Origin: Amorphophallus konjac
Lineage: Eukaryota > Streptophyta > Magnoliopsida > Alismatales > Araceae
DNA: 64,000 nt
Direction: 5' to 3'
Assembly (NCBI GenBank): GCA_022559845.1
Contig: CM040118.1
Location: 233,353,224-233,417,223 of the forward strand
The notes below the pieces were generated by a model. It had not been told where the DNA came from, made no database searches, and was given only the letters and a program-made list of their open reading frames with translations. The position numbers were made by a program, and so were the translations under genes. Below are positions 32,514-44,550 of this stretch, one piece after another; the stretch's first letter is position 1; each line of letters starts with the position of its first letter.

Positions 32514-34896
32514 TCATGGAGGCATCATCCACAATTCCCTTTGGCTAGGGTCTTCTTCACACTCCGGCATCGTTTGAGTTCGGGACACTCTCTCTAAAGG
32601 CCCACTTATCCTTTTTATGCTATTTACTTGAGTCATTTGATGTAATTTTCAGTTTATTCGAGTCATGTCCCTAGGTCTTGCATTTATTTTCCTAAGTATT
32701 GAGTGTCATTAGACTGTGTAATGTGCTATTGGGCCCAATTCTTCGGGCTTGGCCCATGAGCCCCCCTACCCCTTCGGTTATTTGCTATTGAGTCTTTTGT
32801 AAGGGACTTATTGTAAAATGTGGGTTTCCTATATATAGGGCCCCATTTCCTTCATTTGAAGGTAATGAATGATTCAATACAAAAGATTTCCATTTGAGTG
32901 TTCAAACTTAGTTCTAGTGGAGTGAATCCTATAGTTGGGTGAGAAGCCCTAGGGGAGTGATTCCCCACCCCCACCTCTCTCTCTTTCTCTCTCTTCCCCA
33001 AGGGGGGTTCGCCCCATTCCTCTCTCCTCCTCCTCCCAACCACCTCCAACCCCCACCTACCTCCATTAAGGCCCCTCCACTTCCCCACACCCCATTTACT
33101 TCCCCCCTAGTTCCAAGGTAGAGTCTTCCCCATTCCAACACCATCTCCCCCATTCCAACCAAATCTTCCCCATTCCAACACAATCACCCCTCTTCCCCAC
33201 ACCATCTCCCATCTTCCAAGACCATTTTGAATTTGAATTCTCCTTCCCTCCAAGTCTTTGGCCGCCCCCCTCCCATCTCCATTAGGCTAGGTCGCCCCTT
33301 TCTCCACCCATTCTCCACCACCCTTGCATACCCCACCCCTCCTCCTCCAGCTGAAAACCTGCGACCTCCCCTTCTTCCTCCACCTCCCCTCAACCATTTG
33401 CACCCCTCCACACCCCCCATACCTTCCCCCACCATTCTTCATCCACCCCTTCACCATATACTATCCCCTTCTTCTTCTTTTAGGGTCACTTGGAGGCTAT
33501 GTCAAAGCTACTGTTTGCAGTCCAGAAGTAGCAGCTGAACCAGCAACTTGAAGTGGCCACCACGACCTCCTCCGGATGGTTTTGAAGACCCAAGAGCCAC
33601 CGTTGGAAGCGTCTACCAGTCTCCTTTTCAATAGAAGTGGTTTCATCTTCATCCGAGCTGTGTGCTGTTCGGAAGCTCCGTTCTCCCACGACTACACAGA
33701 ACTACCTTTGCTGAAGCCCTGAACCTGAGTAGAAGCTCTGCCACGACTCACCCTGGAAGAATCAGTTCGAAATCTCTTCTGAAAAGTTCTTCATCGCCCT
33801 GTCAGCTTTCAGAATCAAGAAGCGAAACTCTGTTCGGAATCCAGTAGCAGAAGTTATCAATTTTCTCCCTCTTCTATATGGATCGACTTCCCCACAGTCT
33901 ACACCGACTAGTCATCCTTGTTCAGAGCCTCCAGGTCTTCTCCGGCATCTTTTAGCATCCCCTTCAGTTTTTCTGTGAAGAGGACTCATCCACGATTCCA
34001 ACGACTCTGACGGCGCTTGATTCCGAGGTCGGGAGCTGCCGGGTCGTTCTCTGCAATCTGCTGTTAGAAGTCTGCAACTGCAGGTCCGAGAATCTGAAGC
34101 TCTGTTCAAACCTCCATCCTGGTCAGCAGCGGCTCCAGAAGAAATTGAAGAAATTCGGAGGCATTCCCTTCCCAGCTACGAAGATTTCCTCACCAGTCTC
34201 ATCATATGCGAAATTCCTGAGCGAGTTCTACAGCAGCAACACCATCTACCTGTCCCTGTTCGGAGAGAGCAGGCAGAACCGGTGACTTCATCGTTCCATG
34301 CTTTTAACCATAGTTTCCCCTCCCCGCTTGGCCGGCTGAAGGCCCCTCCCTGTGCGGAGGTAATTTTGGTTGTAATATCCCTTAACCCCCACCCCAAGAT
34401 CCCCCTCCTGTGAGAGGTGTAGTGTTGTAACTTGTTTGGGCAGGTCAAGCTACCCCTGCGTGGCGTGTGGGGATCCACCTGCCTCCCCGCTCGCCCTCGT
34501 CTCCGACCGGGACCGGTTTCTTCAAACCGGTCGAGTAAGTGCTCAAACCTTCACTCCATTTAGTGCTTGTCTTTCAATTTTTGTTCTTAATTCCACTGGT
34601 TATGCGAGTGAGAGCCCGGTCCTCAAGCCCCGTTGTCTTGAGTGATCACCGTGGCAGAAGTACAACCGGTGCCTTTGGCACTTTATCGGCCCCTTGAATT
34701 GGGCATCCATACCCATTGGGAATCCCATCTTGGCCTTGCTAGCCCTCTACCAGCAAGGGCCCAACCCCTCAACCTCACCTTGGCATTGCCAAGTTACCCC
34801 GGGCTTGGGTGAGTGTCGATAGAGCGGTGGCCCAATTCGGCCCATTTTGAATGCGATTGTGCTTGCTTGCATTAGGTCCGAGGTTGTGTCATATCA
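32514..34896 (+). repeat. 5' LTR of element B
   Basis: It matches 40073-42455 nearly throughout. It begins TCATGGAGGC, where the other copy begins TGATGGAGGC, and ends GTGTCATATCA. A long C/T-rich tract at 32960-33480 generates spurious open frames. Confidence 0.95.
32830..32837 (+). promoter_or_regulatory. TATA box of element B LTR
   Basis: TATATATA in CCTATATATAGGG, about 316 bases into the LTR, conserved at 40390-40397 in the 3' LTR. Transcription would start near 32862. Confidence 0.6.
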
Positions 34897-34898
34897 AT

Positions 34899-34910
34899 TG
34901 GTATCAGAGC
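34899..34910 (+). other. Primer binding site of element B
   Basis: TGGTATCAGAGC begins two bases after the LTR end. Initiator Met-tRNA type. Confidence 0.92.
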
Positions 34911-34991
34911 AAGTCTTTGACTTGTCTCTATCAAGTCTAAGTCCTAGGACCATTGCATTGTGTGTCCAACATCTTTGGCCCCTTGTCTTGC

Positions 34992-35738
34992 ATGTCCACC
35001 CGTAGTGGTACTAGTTACCGATCCGATCCTTCATCTTCAAATCCACCCATGGATCCCCATCCTCAACTCAATCAAGATGCTCCTAGGGAGGAACCTCAAG
35101 GTCAAATGAATAGGGTAGATGCTGCCCTTACCAACATTCTTGCCCAACTTGAGTCCCTTACCACTCGAATTGCTCGGCTTGAAGAGCATGAGTTCCACCC
35201 AAGGAACAATGAGCCTAGAGTCCACCCTCCACATGTTGAGCCTCCTAGAGAAGACCCTCATCCAAGGAATAATGAGCCAAGAGTTCATCTACCACATGGT
35301 GAGTTGTATAGGAATGAGTTCCACCCAAGGAACAATGACCCAAGAGTCCACCCTCCACATATTGAGCCTCATAGGGATGAGTTCCATCCTAGGAACCATG
35401 GACCAAGAGCCTATCATCCACATGCTGAAATTTATAGGGAGGACTTGGACCATGACCCTTACCATGACCATGAGAGACCCCGACACCATCCAATTCATGA
35501 AAGGCGTCCACGGGATGACCCGGATGACCCTCTCTTAAGGATGATTAAAGTAGAGGTCCCAAACTTTGATGGTTCCCATGAACCAAGTGTCTACTTAGAG
35601 TGGGAAACCGCCATGGATCAATACTTTGAATGGTACCCTATGTCCGACCAAAGGAGGGTAAGGTTGGCCAAAATGCATCTCATCAAATTAGCCAAAACTT
35701 ATTGGTTAAACCAAGAGGGTCTAAGAAGGATTAGGTGA
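34992..35738 (+). pseudogene. gag: Gag of element B, first part
   Basis: I chose the ATG at 34992 (M-S-T-R-S-G-T-S-Y) because the upstream codons lack an ATG. The protein has a coiled-coil start (L-A-Q-L-E-S-L-T-T-R-I-A-R-L-E), then a repeat rich in H-P-R-N-N-E/D-P-R-V-H (about five units at 35195-35420), and the Gag block V-Y-L-E-W-E-T-A-M-D-Q-Y-F-E. It ends in a TGA at 35736-35738 after L-R-R-I-R, an in-frame nonsense stop. Confidence 0.88.
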
Positions 35739-36779
35739 GGAGAGCCTATTGATACTTGGGAGGGTATGAAGAACCAACTTAGGAACAAATACCTTCCCCA
35801 ATCCTACCATCAAATGCTCTTAGATGAATGGCAAAGCCTCACCCAAGAAGGGAAGACCGTGGTTGAATATATTGAGAAGTTTGACTCCTATCTTTTGAAG
35901 TGTGGAGTTCATGAGGACCCAGTCGTTACCTTGTCCCGCTTTAGTAATGGGCTTCAAAGTCACATCAAAAGAGAGCTTTTTATGAGAGATGTTGATAACC
36001 TTGAGATAGCTTATCAAATAGCTAGGGATGTAGAAAGATTCTCTAGGATCCCTCGATTTGCTACTCCCCGACCGGTCGATCCCAAAAACATGGGACCACG
36101 GCCCATTCCGGTCACTCCCATGAAAGCCCATAATCCAAGTGGGAACACCCCATTAAGGCCTTACAACCCTCCTCCCACCATCACTCCAAACAAACCCACC
36201 CCTAGTCACCCCCTCCCACGGAGGGAAGACATTCCCAAAGGCCTAAATGTAGGAACTACTTCAGGTAGCGGGCGTCAACAATGCTTTAGGTGTCAAGGGT
36301 TTGGCCACTTTGCGGGGCAATGTCCATCCAAGGGATTATATAGCTTGCTTATTGAGGAAGAAGCTCCCCCACCCCAAAAGGAACTTGAGAGTGTTGTTGA
36401 GGATCATGAAGCCTCCCTAGATTGGGAAGAAGAGTATGAGGCCCAATACCTTGAGTCGGGTCTAGATCACACCACTCCATCTACCAACTCCCATCTAGGA
36501 GTGATTAGGTGCACCCTCACCAAACCCCAAGAAGAGGATTGGCGCCGAACTTCAATCTTTCACACCTTTGCCAAGATAGGGAGCCATGTAAGGAAAGTGA
36601 TCTTGGATAGTGGGAGTTGTGTCAATGCCGTATCACCCGATACCGTCAAGCTTCTTGGGCTAGCTATCACCCCTCACCTAAGTCCATACCGGGTCTCATG
36701 GATCAACAACAACTCCATCCCGGTCAACACTCAATATCTTGTGCCCCTCACCTTCTCTTCATACCATGGTCAAATATAG
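35739..36779 (+). pseudogene. gag: Gag second part, CCHC knuckle and protease start of element B
   Basis: The same frame resumes with I-D-T-W-E-G-M-K-N-Q-L-R-N-K-Y-L-P. It then shows V-E-Y-I-E-K-F-D-S-Y, S-R-F-S-N-G-L-Q, the knuckle C-F-R-C-Q-G-F-G-H-F-A-G-Q-C, and the protease active site V-I-L-D-S-G-S-C-V-N-A-V-S. It ends at TAG 36777-36779, where a Trp is expected by comparison with C (E-I-W-C-D). Confidence 0.9.
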
Positions 36780-37241
36780 TGTGACATCATACCCATGGAA
36801 GTAGGTAGCATCCTACTAGGAAGACCTTAGCTTTATGATGTAGATGCCACCATCTTGGGTAGGAGCAACAAATGCACCTTTGAACATGAGGGTAAGACTA
36901 CCCGTCTTAACCCCTCCCCACCTCGTCCCATGACCAAGAGGGACACTCCCCCTCAAGGATAACACCCCACCACCATACAAGTCTCAGGGAACTCCACCCC
37001 TCTAACCCCATCCCTCACCCAAACTCCCAAATAAAGTGGGACCTCGGGGTTGGCCAAGGGTCTTCATCTCATCACTAGGAAAGAACTTGAAGAGGAGATA
37101 GTTCAAGGAGTACCTCTATGTGCGGTGATCATTTGTCTGGGAGAGCCCACTCCCACCAATCCACATCCCATAGAAATCCAACAACTCCTAGAAGAATTCC
37201 ATGATGTGTTCCCAACGGAGCTCCCGGACTAACTCCCTCCC
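36780..37241 (+). pseudogene. pol: Protease end and linker to RT of element B
   Basis: The frame continues with M-E-V-G-S-I-L-L-G-R-P, the second protease block. The next Trp is a TAG (36828-36830). Further stops lie at 36960, 37032 and 37230. The linker carries I-T-R-K-E-L-E-E-E-I and L-L-E-E-F-H-D-V-F-P-T-E-L-P, the usual lead into RT. Confidence 0.85.
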
Positions 37242-38435
37242 ATGCGGGATGTGCAGCATGCGATTGATCTAGTCCCGGGGGCCACTCTCCCAAACCTTCC
37301 TCATTATCGCCTCAATCCCACGGAACATACTGAACTTCGGAGGCAAATAGAGGAACTCATTAGGAAGGGCTTCATTCGCATTAGTAAAAGCCCATGTGCC
37401 GTACCGGCCCTTCTCACTCCTAAGAAGGATGGGTCATGGAGAATGTGTATGGATAGTCGGGCCATTAACAAAATCACCGTCAAGTATAGGTTTCCCATCC
37501 CTAGGCTTGATGACATGCTTGATATGTTAGCCGGAGCCACCATTTTCTCCAAAATTGACCTTAAGAGTGGCTATCACCAAGTTAGGATAAGGTCCGGGGA
37601 TGAGTGGAAAACGGCTTTCAAAACCAAAGATGGTCTCTTTGAATGGTTAGTCATGCCTTTTGGGCTTTCAAATGCCCCAAGTACTTTCATGCGTCTTGTG
37701 ACGGAGGTCCTTAGGCCATTCATTGGGATCTTTCTAGTGGTCTACTTTGATGATATCCTCATCTATAGTCAATCCCAAGAGGCCCACCTTGACCACCTTA
37801 GGCAAGTTTGTACCATCCTTCGACAAGAGAGCCTATTTGCCAACTTAGGAAAGTGCCACTTTATGACCACCTCCCTCACCTTCCTAGGATTTGTGGTGTC
37901 CATCAAAGGCGTCTCCATGGACCCCGACAAGGTCCAAGCTATTATTGATTGGCCGGAACCCCACACCCTTCATGAGGTCCAAAGTTTCCATGGATTGGCA
38001 ACATTCTATAGGAGGTTTATTCATGGATTTAGCACTATCACTGGCCCAATCACCGATTGTCTCAAGAAGGGGACTTTTGTTTGGACCAAATTAGCCTCTA
38101 AAGCCTTCCAAGAACTTAAGGAGAAGTTGACCCAAGCTCCGGTCCTATGCCTTCCCGATTTCTCTAAAGTCTTTGAAGTCACATGTGATGCATCCGGGAT
38201 AGGGATAGGAGGGATCCTTAGTCAAGAGGGACACCGGGTAGCCTTCTTTAGTGAGAAGCTATGTGATGCTAGGACTAGATACTCCACTTATGACAAAGAG
38301 TTCTATGCCGTGGTGCAGTCCCTCCGACATTGGAGGCACTACTTGTTACCCAAAGAATTTGTCATCTTTTCTGACCATGAGGCCCTCAAATACCTCAATT
38401 CCCAACAAAAGCTAAATGCCCGACATGCCCGATGA
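37242..38435 (+). pseudogene. pol: Reverse transcriptase and RNase H of element B
   Basis: RT shows [46 protein letters not shown] and the catalytic Y-F-D-D-I-L-I-Y-S (37743 onward). RNase H has [22 protein letters not shown] and [10 protein letters not shown]. It ends at TGA 38433-38435 where a Trp is expected (element C has R-W-V-E-Y). All catalytic residues are preserved within the piece. Confidence 0.93.
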
Positions 38436-40136
38436 GTTGAGTTCATCCAATCCTACACTTTTGTCATCAAACATAAAGCCGGGAGTGAGAATCGAGCAGC
38501 GGATGCCCTTAGTAGGAAAGTTTCCTTGTTATCCACTATCCAAGTGGAAGTGAGCGGATTTGATAGGATCAAGGATGAGTACCCTAGCTGCCCCGACTTT
38601 GGGCACATCTTCACTACCTTGACCACCCATTCTAGCAAGGAACATGAGGGGTTTGTCTTAGAGGATGGGTTCCTCTTCAAGGGACCCAAGCTTTGCATTC
38701 CACGAACCTCACTCCGAGATTTCTTGGTTTGGGAATTACATGCGGGAGGGTTAGCCGGTCATTTTGGGGTTCACAAGACCATTGCTCTAGTTGAGGGTCA
38801 GTTTTATTGGCCAAGTCTCAAGAGATATGTAGGCAAAATAGTGGGTCAATGTCGCACATGTGCTTCGGCCAAACAGGTGAAACAAAACACTGGCCTATAT
38901 ACCCCACTCCCCATCCCCGACCGTCCATGGCAAGACTTGAGTATGGACTTTGTGCTAGGATTACCCAAGACTCAAAAAAGGCATGACTCCATCTATGTGG
39001 TGGTTGATAGATTTTCCAAAATGGCCCATTTCATCCCATGCTCCAAAACCTCCGAAGCCTCCCATGTGGCCCGATTATTCTTTGATGAGGTTGTCCATCT
39101 CCACGGGCTACCTAAGACCATAGTCTCCGATAGGGATGTCAAATTCACTAGCTATTTTTGGAAAACTCTTTGGCACATGATGGGTACCCTCCTCAAATTC
39201 TCCACTGCCTACCACCCCCAAACAGATGGCCAAACCGAAGTTATCAATCGGAGTCTAGGGAACCTTCTTAGGTGGCTTGTTGAGGATCGCCCCGGAAATT
39301 GGGATCTCATCTTACCCCAGGCTGAATTTGCATATAACAACTCCATCAATAAGTCCATAGGGATGAGTCCATTTGAAGCCGTGCATGGATACAAACCAAG
39401 AAAGCCTTCCGATCTCATTCCCCTTCCCCAGCATGCTAGAGTGTCCATTTCAGCTGAGTCTTTTGCACAACATATTAGAGAATTGCATGAAGAAATTCGC
39501 AAGCACATCAGCAAAGAGAATGAGGCTTATAAAAGGTTGGCCGACTCTCATCGGTGTCACCAAGAATTCCATGTGGGTGACTTTGTGATGGTAAGGACGG
39601 AGAGGCTCTCCCCAGGAGCCAACTCTAAACTGAGGCCACGTGGGGCTGGTCCCTTCCAGGTCTTGAGGCGCATTGGTGCAAATGCTTACGAGTTAGATCT
39701 CCCTGAGGAGTATGGAATAAGTCCCACATTCAATGTCGCCGACCTAGTGCCATATAAGGGACCCACGGTGGTACCTAGTGAGGAGATTGAGCCTACTTCT
39801 TCCATTGAGAGAGCACCCACCCGTGAGGAAAGGCCACCAACCAAAAGAGCCCAGCGTGAACAAATTGAACAAATATTGGATGTACAAGTCACTACCACTC
39901 GGAGCAAGGCATATGAGCGTTATTTCGTCATGTGGAAGGATCGGCCTCCTTCGGAAGATTCTTGGGTGAGTCGGGAAGATCTCCAGCGGTTGGATCCGGA
40001 CCTCCTCGAGCACTACCACAGCCGGATGGACCCCTACTCGACGGAGTCGAGCTCTTCACAACCCAGGAGATTTGATGGAGGCATCATCCACAATTCCCTT
40101 TGGCTAGGGTCTTCTTCACACTCCGGCATCGTTTGA
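38436..40136 (+). pseudogene. pol: Integrase and chromodomain of element B
   Basis: This is the largest open piece (567 codons), starting with the RNase H tail (A-D-A-L-S-R-K). The zinc domain has H-A-G-G-L-A-G-H-F-G and C-R-T-C-A-S-A-K. The core has M-D-F-V-L-G-L-P-K, I-V-S-D-R-D-V-K-F and Q-T-D-G-Q-T-E-V-I. The C-terminus carries G-P-F-Q-V-L-R-R-I-G, and the chromodomain region Y-F-V-M-W-K-D-R-P, D-S-W-V-S and D-P-D-L-L-E-H-Y. It ends 64 bases inside the 3' LTR. Nothing catalytic is lost in this piece. Confidence 0.93.
40059..40072 (+). other. Polypurine tract region of element B
   Basis: AACCCAGGAGATT directly precedes the TGATGGAGGC start of the 3' LTR. It lies within the integrase reading frame. 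Confidence 0.65.
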
Positions 40137-42455
40137 GTTCGGGCCTCTCTCTCTAAAGGCCCACTTATCCTTTTTATGCTATTTACTTGAGTCATTTGAT
40201 GTAATTTTCAGTTTATTTGAGTCATGTCCCTAGGTCTTGCGTTTATTTTCCTAAGTATTGAGTGTCATTAGACTGTGTAATGTGCTATTGGGCCCAATTC
40301 TTCGGGCTTGGCCCATGAGCCCCCCCTACCCCTTCGGTTATTTGCTATTGAGTCTTTTGTAAGGGACTTATTGTAAAATATGGGTTTCCTATATATAGGG
40401 CCTCATTTCCTTCATTTGAAGGTAATGAATGATTCAATACAAAAGATTTCCATTTGAGTGTTCAAACTTAGTTCTAGTGGAGTGAATCCTATAGTTGGGT
40501 GAGAAGCCCTAGGGGAGTGATTCCCCACCCCACCTCTCTCTCTTTCTCTCTCTTCCCCAAGGGGGGTTCGCCCCATTCCTCTCTCCTCCTCCTCCCAACC
40601 ACCTCCAACCCCCACCTACCTTCATTAAGGCCCCTCCACTTCCCCACACCCCATTTACTTCCCCCCCCTAGTTCCAAGGTAGAGTCTTCCCCATTCCAAC
40701 ACCATCTCCCCCATTCCAACCAAATCTTCCCCATTCCAACACAATCACCCCTCTTCCCCACACCATCTCCCATCTTCCAAGACCATTTTGAATTTGAATT
40801 CTCCTTCCCTCCAAGTCTTTGGCCGCCCCCTCCCATCTCCATTAGGCTAGGTCGCCCCTTTCTCCACCCATTCTCCACCACCCTTGCATACCCCACCCCT
40901 CCTCCTCCAGCTGAAAACCTGTGACCTCCCCTTCTTCCTCCACCTCCCCTCAACCATTTGCACCCCTCCACACCCCCCATACCTTCCCCCACCATTCTTC
41001 ATCCACCCCTTCACCATATACTATCCCCTTCTTCTTCTTTTAGGGTCACTTGGAGGCTATGTCAAAGCTGCTGTTTGCAGTCCAGAAGTAGCAGCTAAAC
41101 TAGCAACTTGCAGTGGCCACCACGACCTCCTCCGGACGATTTTGAAGACCCAAGAGCCACCGTTGGAAGCGTCTACCAGTCTCCTTTTCAACAGAAGTGG
41201 TTTCATCTTCATCCGAGCTGTGTGCTGTTCGGAAGCTCCGTTATCCCACGACTACTCAGAACTGCCTCTGCTGAAGCCCTGAACCTGAGTAGAAGCTCTG
41301 CCACGACTCACCCTGGAAGAATCAGTTCGAAAGCTCTTCTACAAAGTTCTTCACCGCCCTGTCAACTTTCAGAATCAATAAGCGGAACTCTGTTCGGCAT
41401 CCAGTAGCAGAAGTTATCAATTTTCTCCCTCTACTATACGGATCGACTTCCCCACAGTCTACACCGACCAGTCATCCTTGTTCAGAGCCTCCAGGTCTTC
41501 TCCGGCATATTTTAGTATCTCCGTCAGTTTTTCTGTGAAGAGGACTCATCCACGATTCCAACTAATCTGACGACGCTTGATTCCGAGGTCGGGAGCTGCC
41601 GGGGCGTTCTCTGCAATCTGCTGTTAGAAGTCTGCAACTGCAGGTCCGAGAATCCGAAGCTCTGTTCAAACCTCCATCCTGGTCAGCAGCGGTCCAGAAG
41701 AAATTGAAGAAATTCGGAGGCATTTCCTTCCCAGCTATGAAGATTTCCTCACCAGGCTCATCATCAGCGAAATTCCTGAGCGAGTTCTACAGAAGCAACG
41801 CCGTCTACCTATCCCTGTTCGGAGAGAGCAGGCAGAACCGGTGACTTCATCGTTCCATGCTTTTAACCATAGTTTCCCCTCCCCGCTTGGCCGGCTGAAG
41901 GCCCCTCCCTGTGCGGAGGTAATTTTGGTTGTAATATCCCTTAACCCCCACCCCAAGATCCCCCTCCTGTGAGAGGTGTAGTGTTGTAACTTGTTTGGGC
42001 AGGTCAAGCTACCCCGGCGCGACGTGTGGGGATCCACCCGCCTCCCCGCTCGCCCTCGTCTCCGAGCGGGACCGGTTTCTTCAAACCGGTCGAGTAAGTG
42101 CTCAAACCTTCACTCCATTTAGTGCTTGTCTTTCAATATTTGTTCTTAATTCCGCTGGTTATGCGAGTGAGAGCCCGGTCCTCAAGCCCCGTTGTCTTGA
42201 GTGATCACCGTGGCAGAAGTACAACCGGTGCCTTTGGCACTTTGTCGGCCCCTTGAATTGGGCATCCATGCCCATTGGGAATCCCATCTTGGCCTTGCTG
42301 GCCCTCTACCAGCAAGGGCCCAACCCCTCAACCTCACCTTGGCATTGCCAAGTTACCCCGGGCTTGGGTGAGTGTCGATAGAGCGGTGGCCCAATTCGGC
42401 CCATTTTGAATGCGATTGTGCTTGCTTGCATTAGGTCCGAGGTTGTGTCACATCA
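40073..42455 (+). repeat. 3' LTR of element B
   Basis: It is 2383 bp, begins TGATGGAGGC and ends GTGTCACATCA. It is nearly identical to 32514-34896, with scattered substitutions and small indels in C runs. Confidence 0.95.
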
Positions 42456-42460
42456 GCTTC
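42456..42460. repeat. Target-site duplication of element B, right copy
   Basis: GCTTC, identical to 32509-32513, directly follows the CA end of the 3' LTR. Confidence 0.92.
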
Positions 42461-44545
42461 GGGGTCGGGCACTCTCTCACCATCAACAGTGCAATTCCAC
42501 GGATATTATATGAACAAACTACTGATATGAGAGCAAGGGATAGAGCTTTCCCGGTTGATTTGAAGAAATCAACCCCGTTCGGAGACGAGGGCGAGTGGGG
42601 AAGTGTGGGTTCCCCGCACACTGCGTCGATGAAGCTTGATCCCTGCTAATTATTTACATGCACTACGCCTCACGCAGGAGGGTGGATATCGAGGTGGGGA
42701 AAAGTGGATTACACACAAACACTACCTCCACACAGGGAGGGGCGGTAAGCCGGCTAGGCGGGGAGGGGCGTGAAGCTAAGAACGGAGCCGGATTGCCCTC
42801 CCGGGCTTCTGTCCGCCGGTTCTGCCCGCTGATAGGCACTCGCTGTCGACTCCGCTGTGATCGCTCCCAGACACGAAAGTGAACGAGACCAGTGCTAAAA
42901 TGTTGGTGACTGACCCGGGATGAATCCTGAATTTTTTTGGCGCCAGAAGTTGTTGATGCCGGCCGGGACAGACGCTGGACCGGCGCTACTCTGCTCTGCC
43001 TTGGACTGAGTTCAGGTTGTTGCAGCAGGTTGGCGACCTCACCACGATCTCTCCCGTGATCCAATCGAGACGGGATCAGGACGGTTGCGAGCATAGTCGA
43101 ATCCTCTTCGATCAGCAACCAAGATGGGCACCAGAGGACATCGGATCAGCTAGGGGGAACCCAAAGAGTGAGAGGGGGTCTGATCAGTCCCTGACAGGAC
43201 TGACCTGTGCACCTGAGGAAAATAATTTGGTAAGGGGAGCTCAAAACTCCAAACGAGGTCCCACTTTCTGTGTTGGACAGCGGACTGGTGGATCTTCGCC
43301 CCGGTCAAGTGGCGCACCAAGTGGAGCACCGGTGTGGTCGCAGTAGCTTCTGAATGGCAGCTCTGGTTTCTGGCCGGACTGGTTCTGTGCAGTCGGTGAA
43401 GAATGGCTCTCCCGGACAGCTCCGAACCTGAATTGGGGCGGGATCACCTCGCCTGCGAAGATGACTAGAAGAGATTTCCGGCAATGTAGGATACGCCTCT
43501 AGAAGATGTGCGGTGAAGACGTGGTTGACTCTACAACTCGACCCTTGACTGCTGCCTGTGGACTGAGATGAATAGGGTGATGATAGGTGATGGGAGACGG
43601 AGTAGATGGGGTGGGAAATGGGGTGGATGGGTGTGGGGGTGGCACCTGACTATGTGGGGGTCTGTTAGGGGGGTGATACAAGGTGTGGGAGGGGCAGAAA
43701 GGGGGTTGGGAGGTGGTCTAGCAAGCGAAGGAAGGGGGAGCTACGAATTTGGGTTGGGAAGGAGAGAGGGAGGAGAGCTCTCTCCTTTGGTTTGAATGGT
43801 GGGTTAATGGAGGGGTTAATGGGGGCCTAGGGAATGGGAAGGGTTGCCTTGGGGAGGGGAAGGGGTGCTTGGGAGAAGGGATTCTCCCTTGGGAAAATGA
43901 AAGGTTGTATGGAGAAGGGGAAAGGATGCTTGGGAGGAGGGAGAGGTGCCTAGGAGAAGGGGATTCCACCTTGGGGTTGGAGGGGAATTAAATGGGAGGT
44001 ATGGGGAAGGGGGAGGGGTCTTAATGAGAGGTGAATAGGGAGGAGAGAGAGTGAATTTCAAAATTGGGGGTGGGGAGGAGAGAGAATGGGGTTCGCCCCC
44101 TTTAGAGAGAGAGAAAGAGAGAGGGGAATCCACCCCTTAGAGAGTGAGAGAGAGACACAATTCTTGTGAAAATTTTCACTTAATACTTCATTCATTCATT
44201 AGTTCTCCATGGAGGGATTGGGGTCCTATTTATAGGGAACCCTCAATTTACAAAAAGTCCTTACCTTTTGGACTATTGACAAATGACCAGGGGGGGGAAG
44301 GGGGCGCCCATGGGCCAAGCCCATTGAAGTGGGCCTGTTAACCTACTAGGCCACCTAATGATACTTAGACTTAGATAGATGACTCACTAACTTAGGTACT
44401 TGACTCAATAAAAGGAAAATTACATGGTTAAGACTCAAGGAAAGATATGAAAATTACATAGCTAGACTCAGAAAATCAAGATGAACACAATGGCGAGCAT
44501 CGGGACCCTTGGAGAAATGGGAAGTGGTAAGCGATGTCCCCATCA
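42461..44545 (-). repeat. 5' LTR of element A, second fragment
   Basis: This matches 17561-19653 with scattered differences and completes the LTR begun at 32205. It has the TATA box at 44227-44234 (TATAAATA on the - strand). The many G/A-rich open frames are the same spurious ones seen in the left LTR. Confidence 0.93.
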
Positions 44546-44550
44546 CAGCT
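44546..44550. repeat. Target-site duplication of element A, right copy
   Basis: CAGCT, identical to 17247-17251. The Tat pol continues directly after it. Confidence 0.92.

Larger units (their letters stand above)
32514..42455 (+). mobile_element. Element B: full-length Ty3/gypsy chromovirus
   Basis: Two LTRs of 2383 bp each flank a 5.2 kb internal region on the + strand, with a 5-bp duplication GCTTC. From ATG 34992 to 40136 the whole gag-pol lies in one frame, with seven nonsense stops and no frameshift. All domains from Gag to chromodomain are present. LTR similarity is high. The left terminus is TC instead of TG, while the right LTR keeps TG. The LTR and coding 3' end are related to element A. 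Confidence 0.95.
17252..44545 (-). mobile_element. Element A: pol-less chromovirus, host of B and C
   Basis: Terminal repeats start TGATGTGACAC and end CCCATCA (or CCAATCA), and a perfect 5-bp duplication CAGCT flanks them in the Tat pol. The primer site and purine tract are on the - strand. The element's own length is about 7.4 kb after removing C (22247-32200) and B (32514-42455). Its internal 2.6 kb has a gag N-terminus, the novel module, a peptide repeat and an integrase C-terminus/chromodomain, all in one frame. It lacks protease, RT, RNase H and the integrase core. The LTR resembles that of B, for example in CCCCGCTCGCCCTCGTCTCC. Confidence 0.92.

Noticed and set aside
32852..33538. Frames in the C/T-rich tract of element B's LTR
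   Set aside because: They recur in the 3' LTR at 40412-40995 and follow composition. No conserved start or domain.
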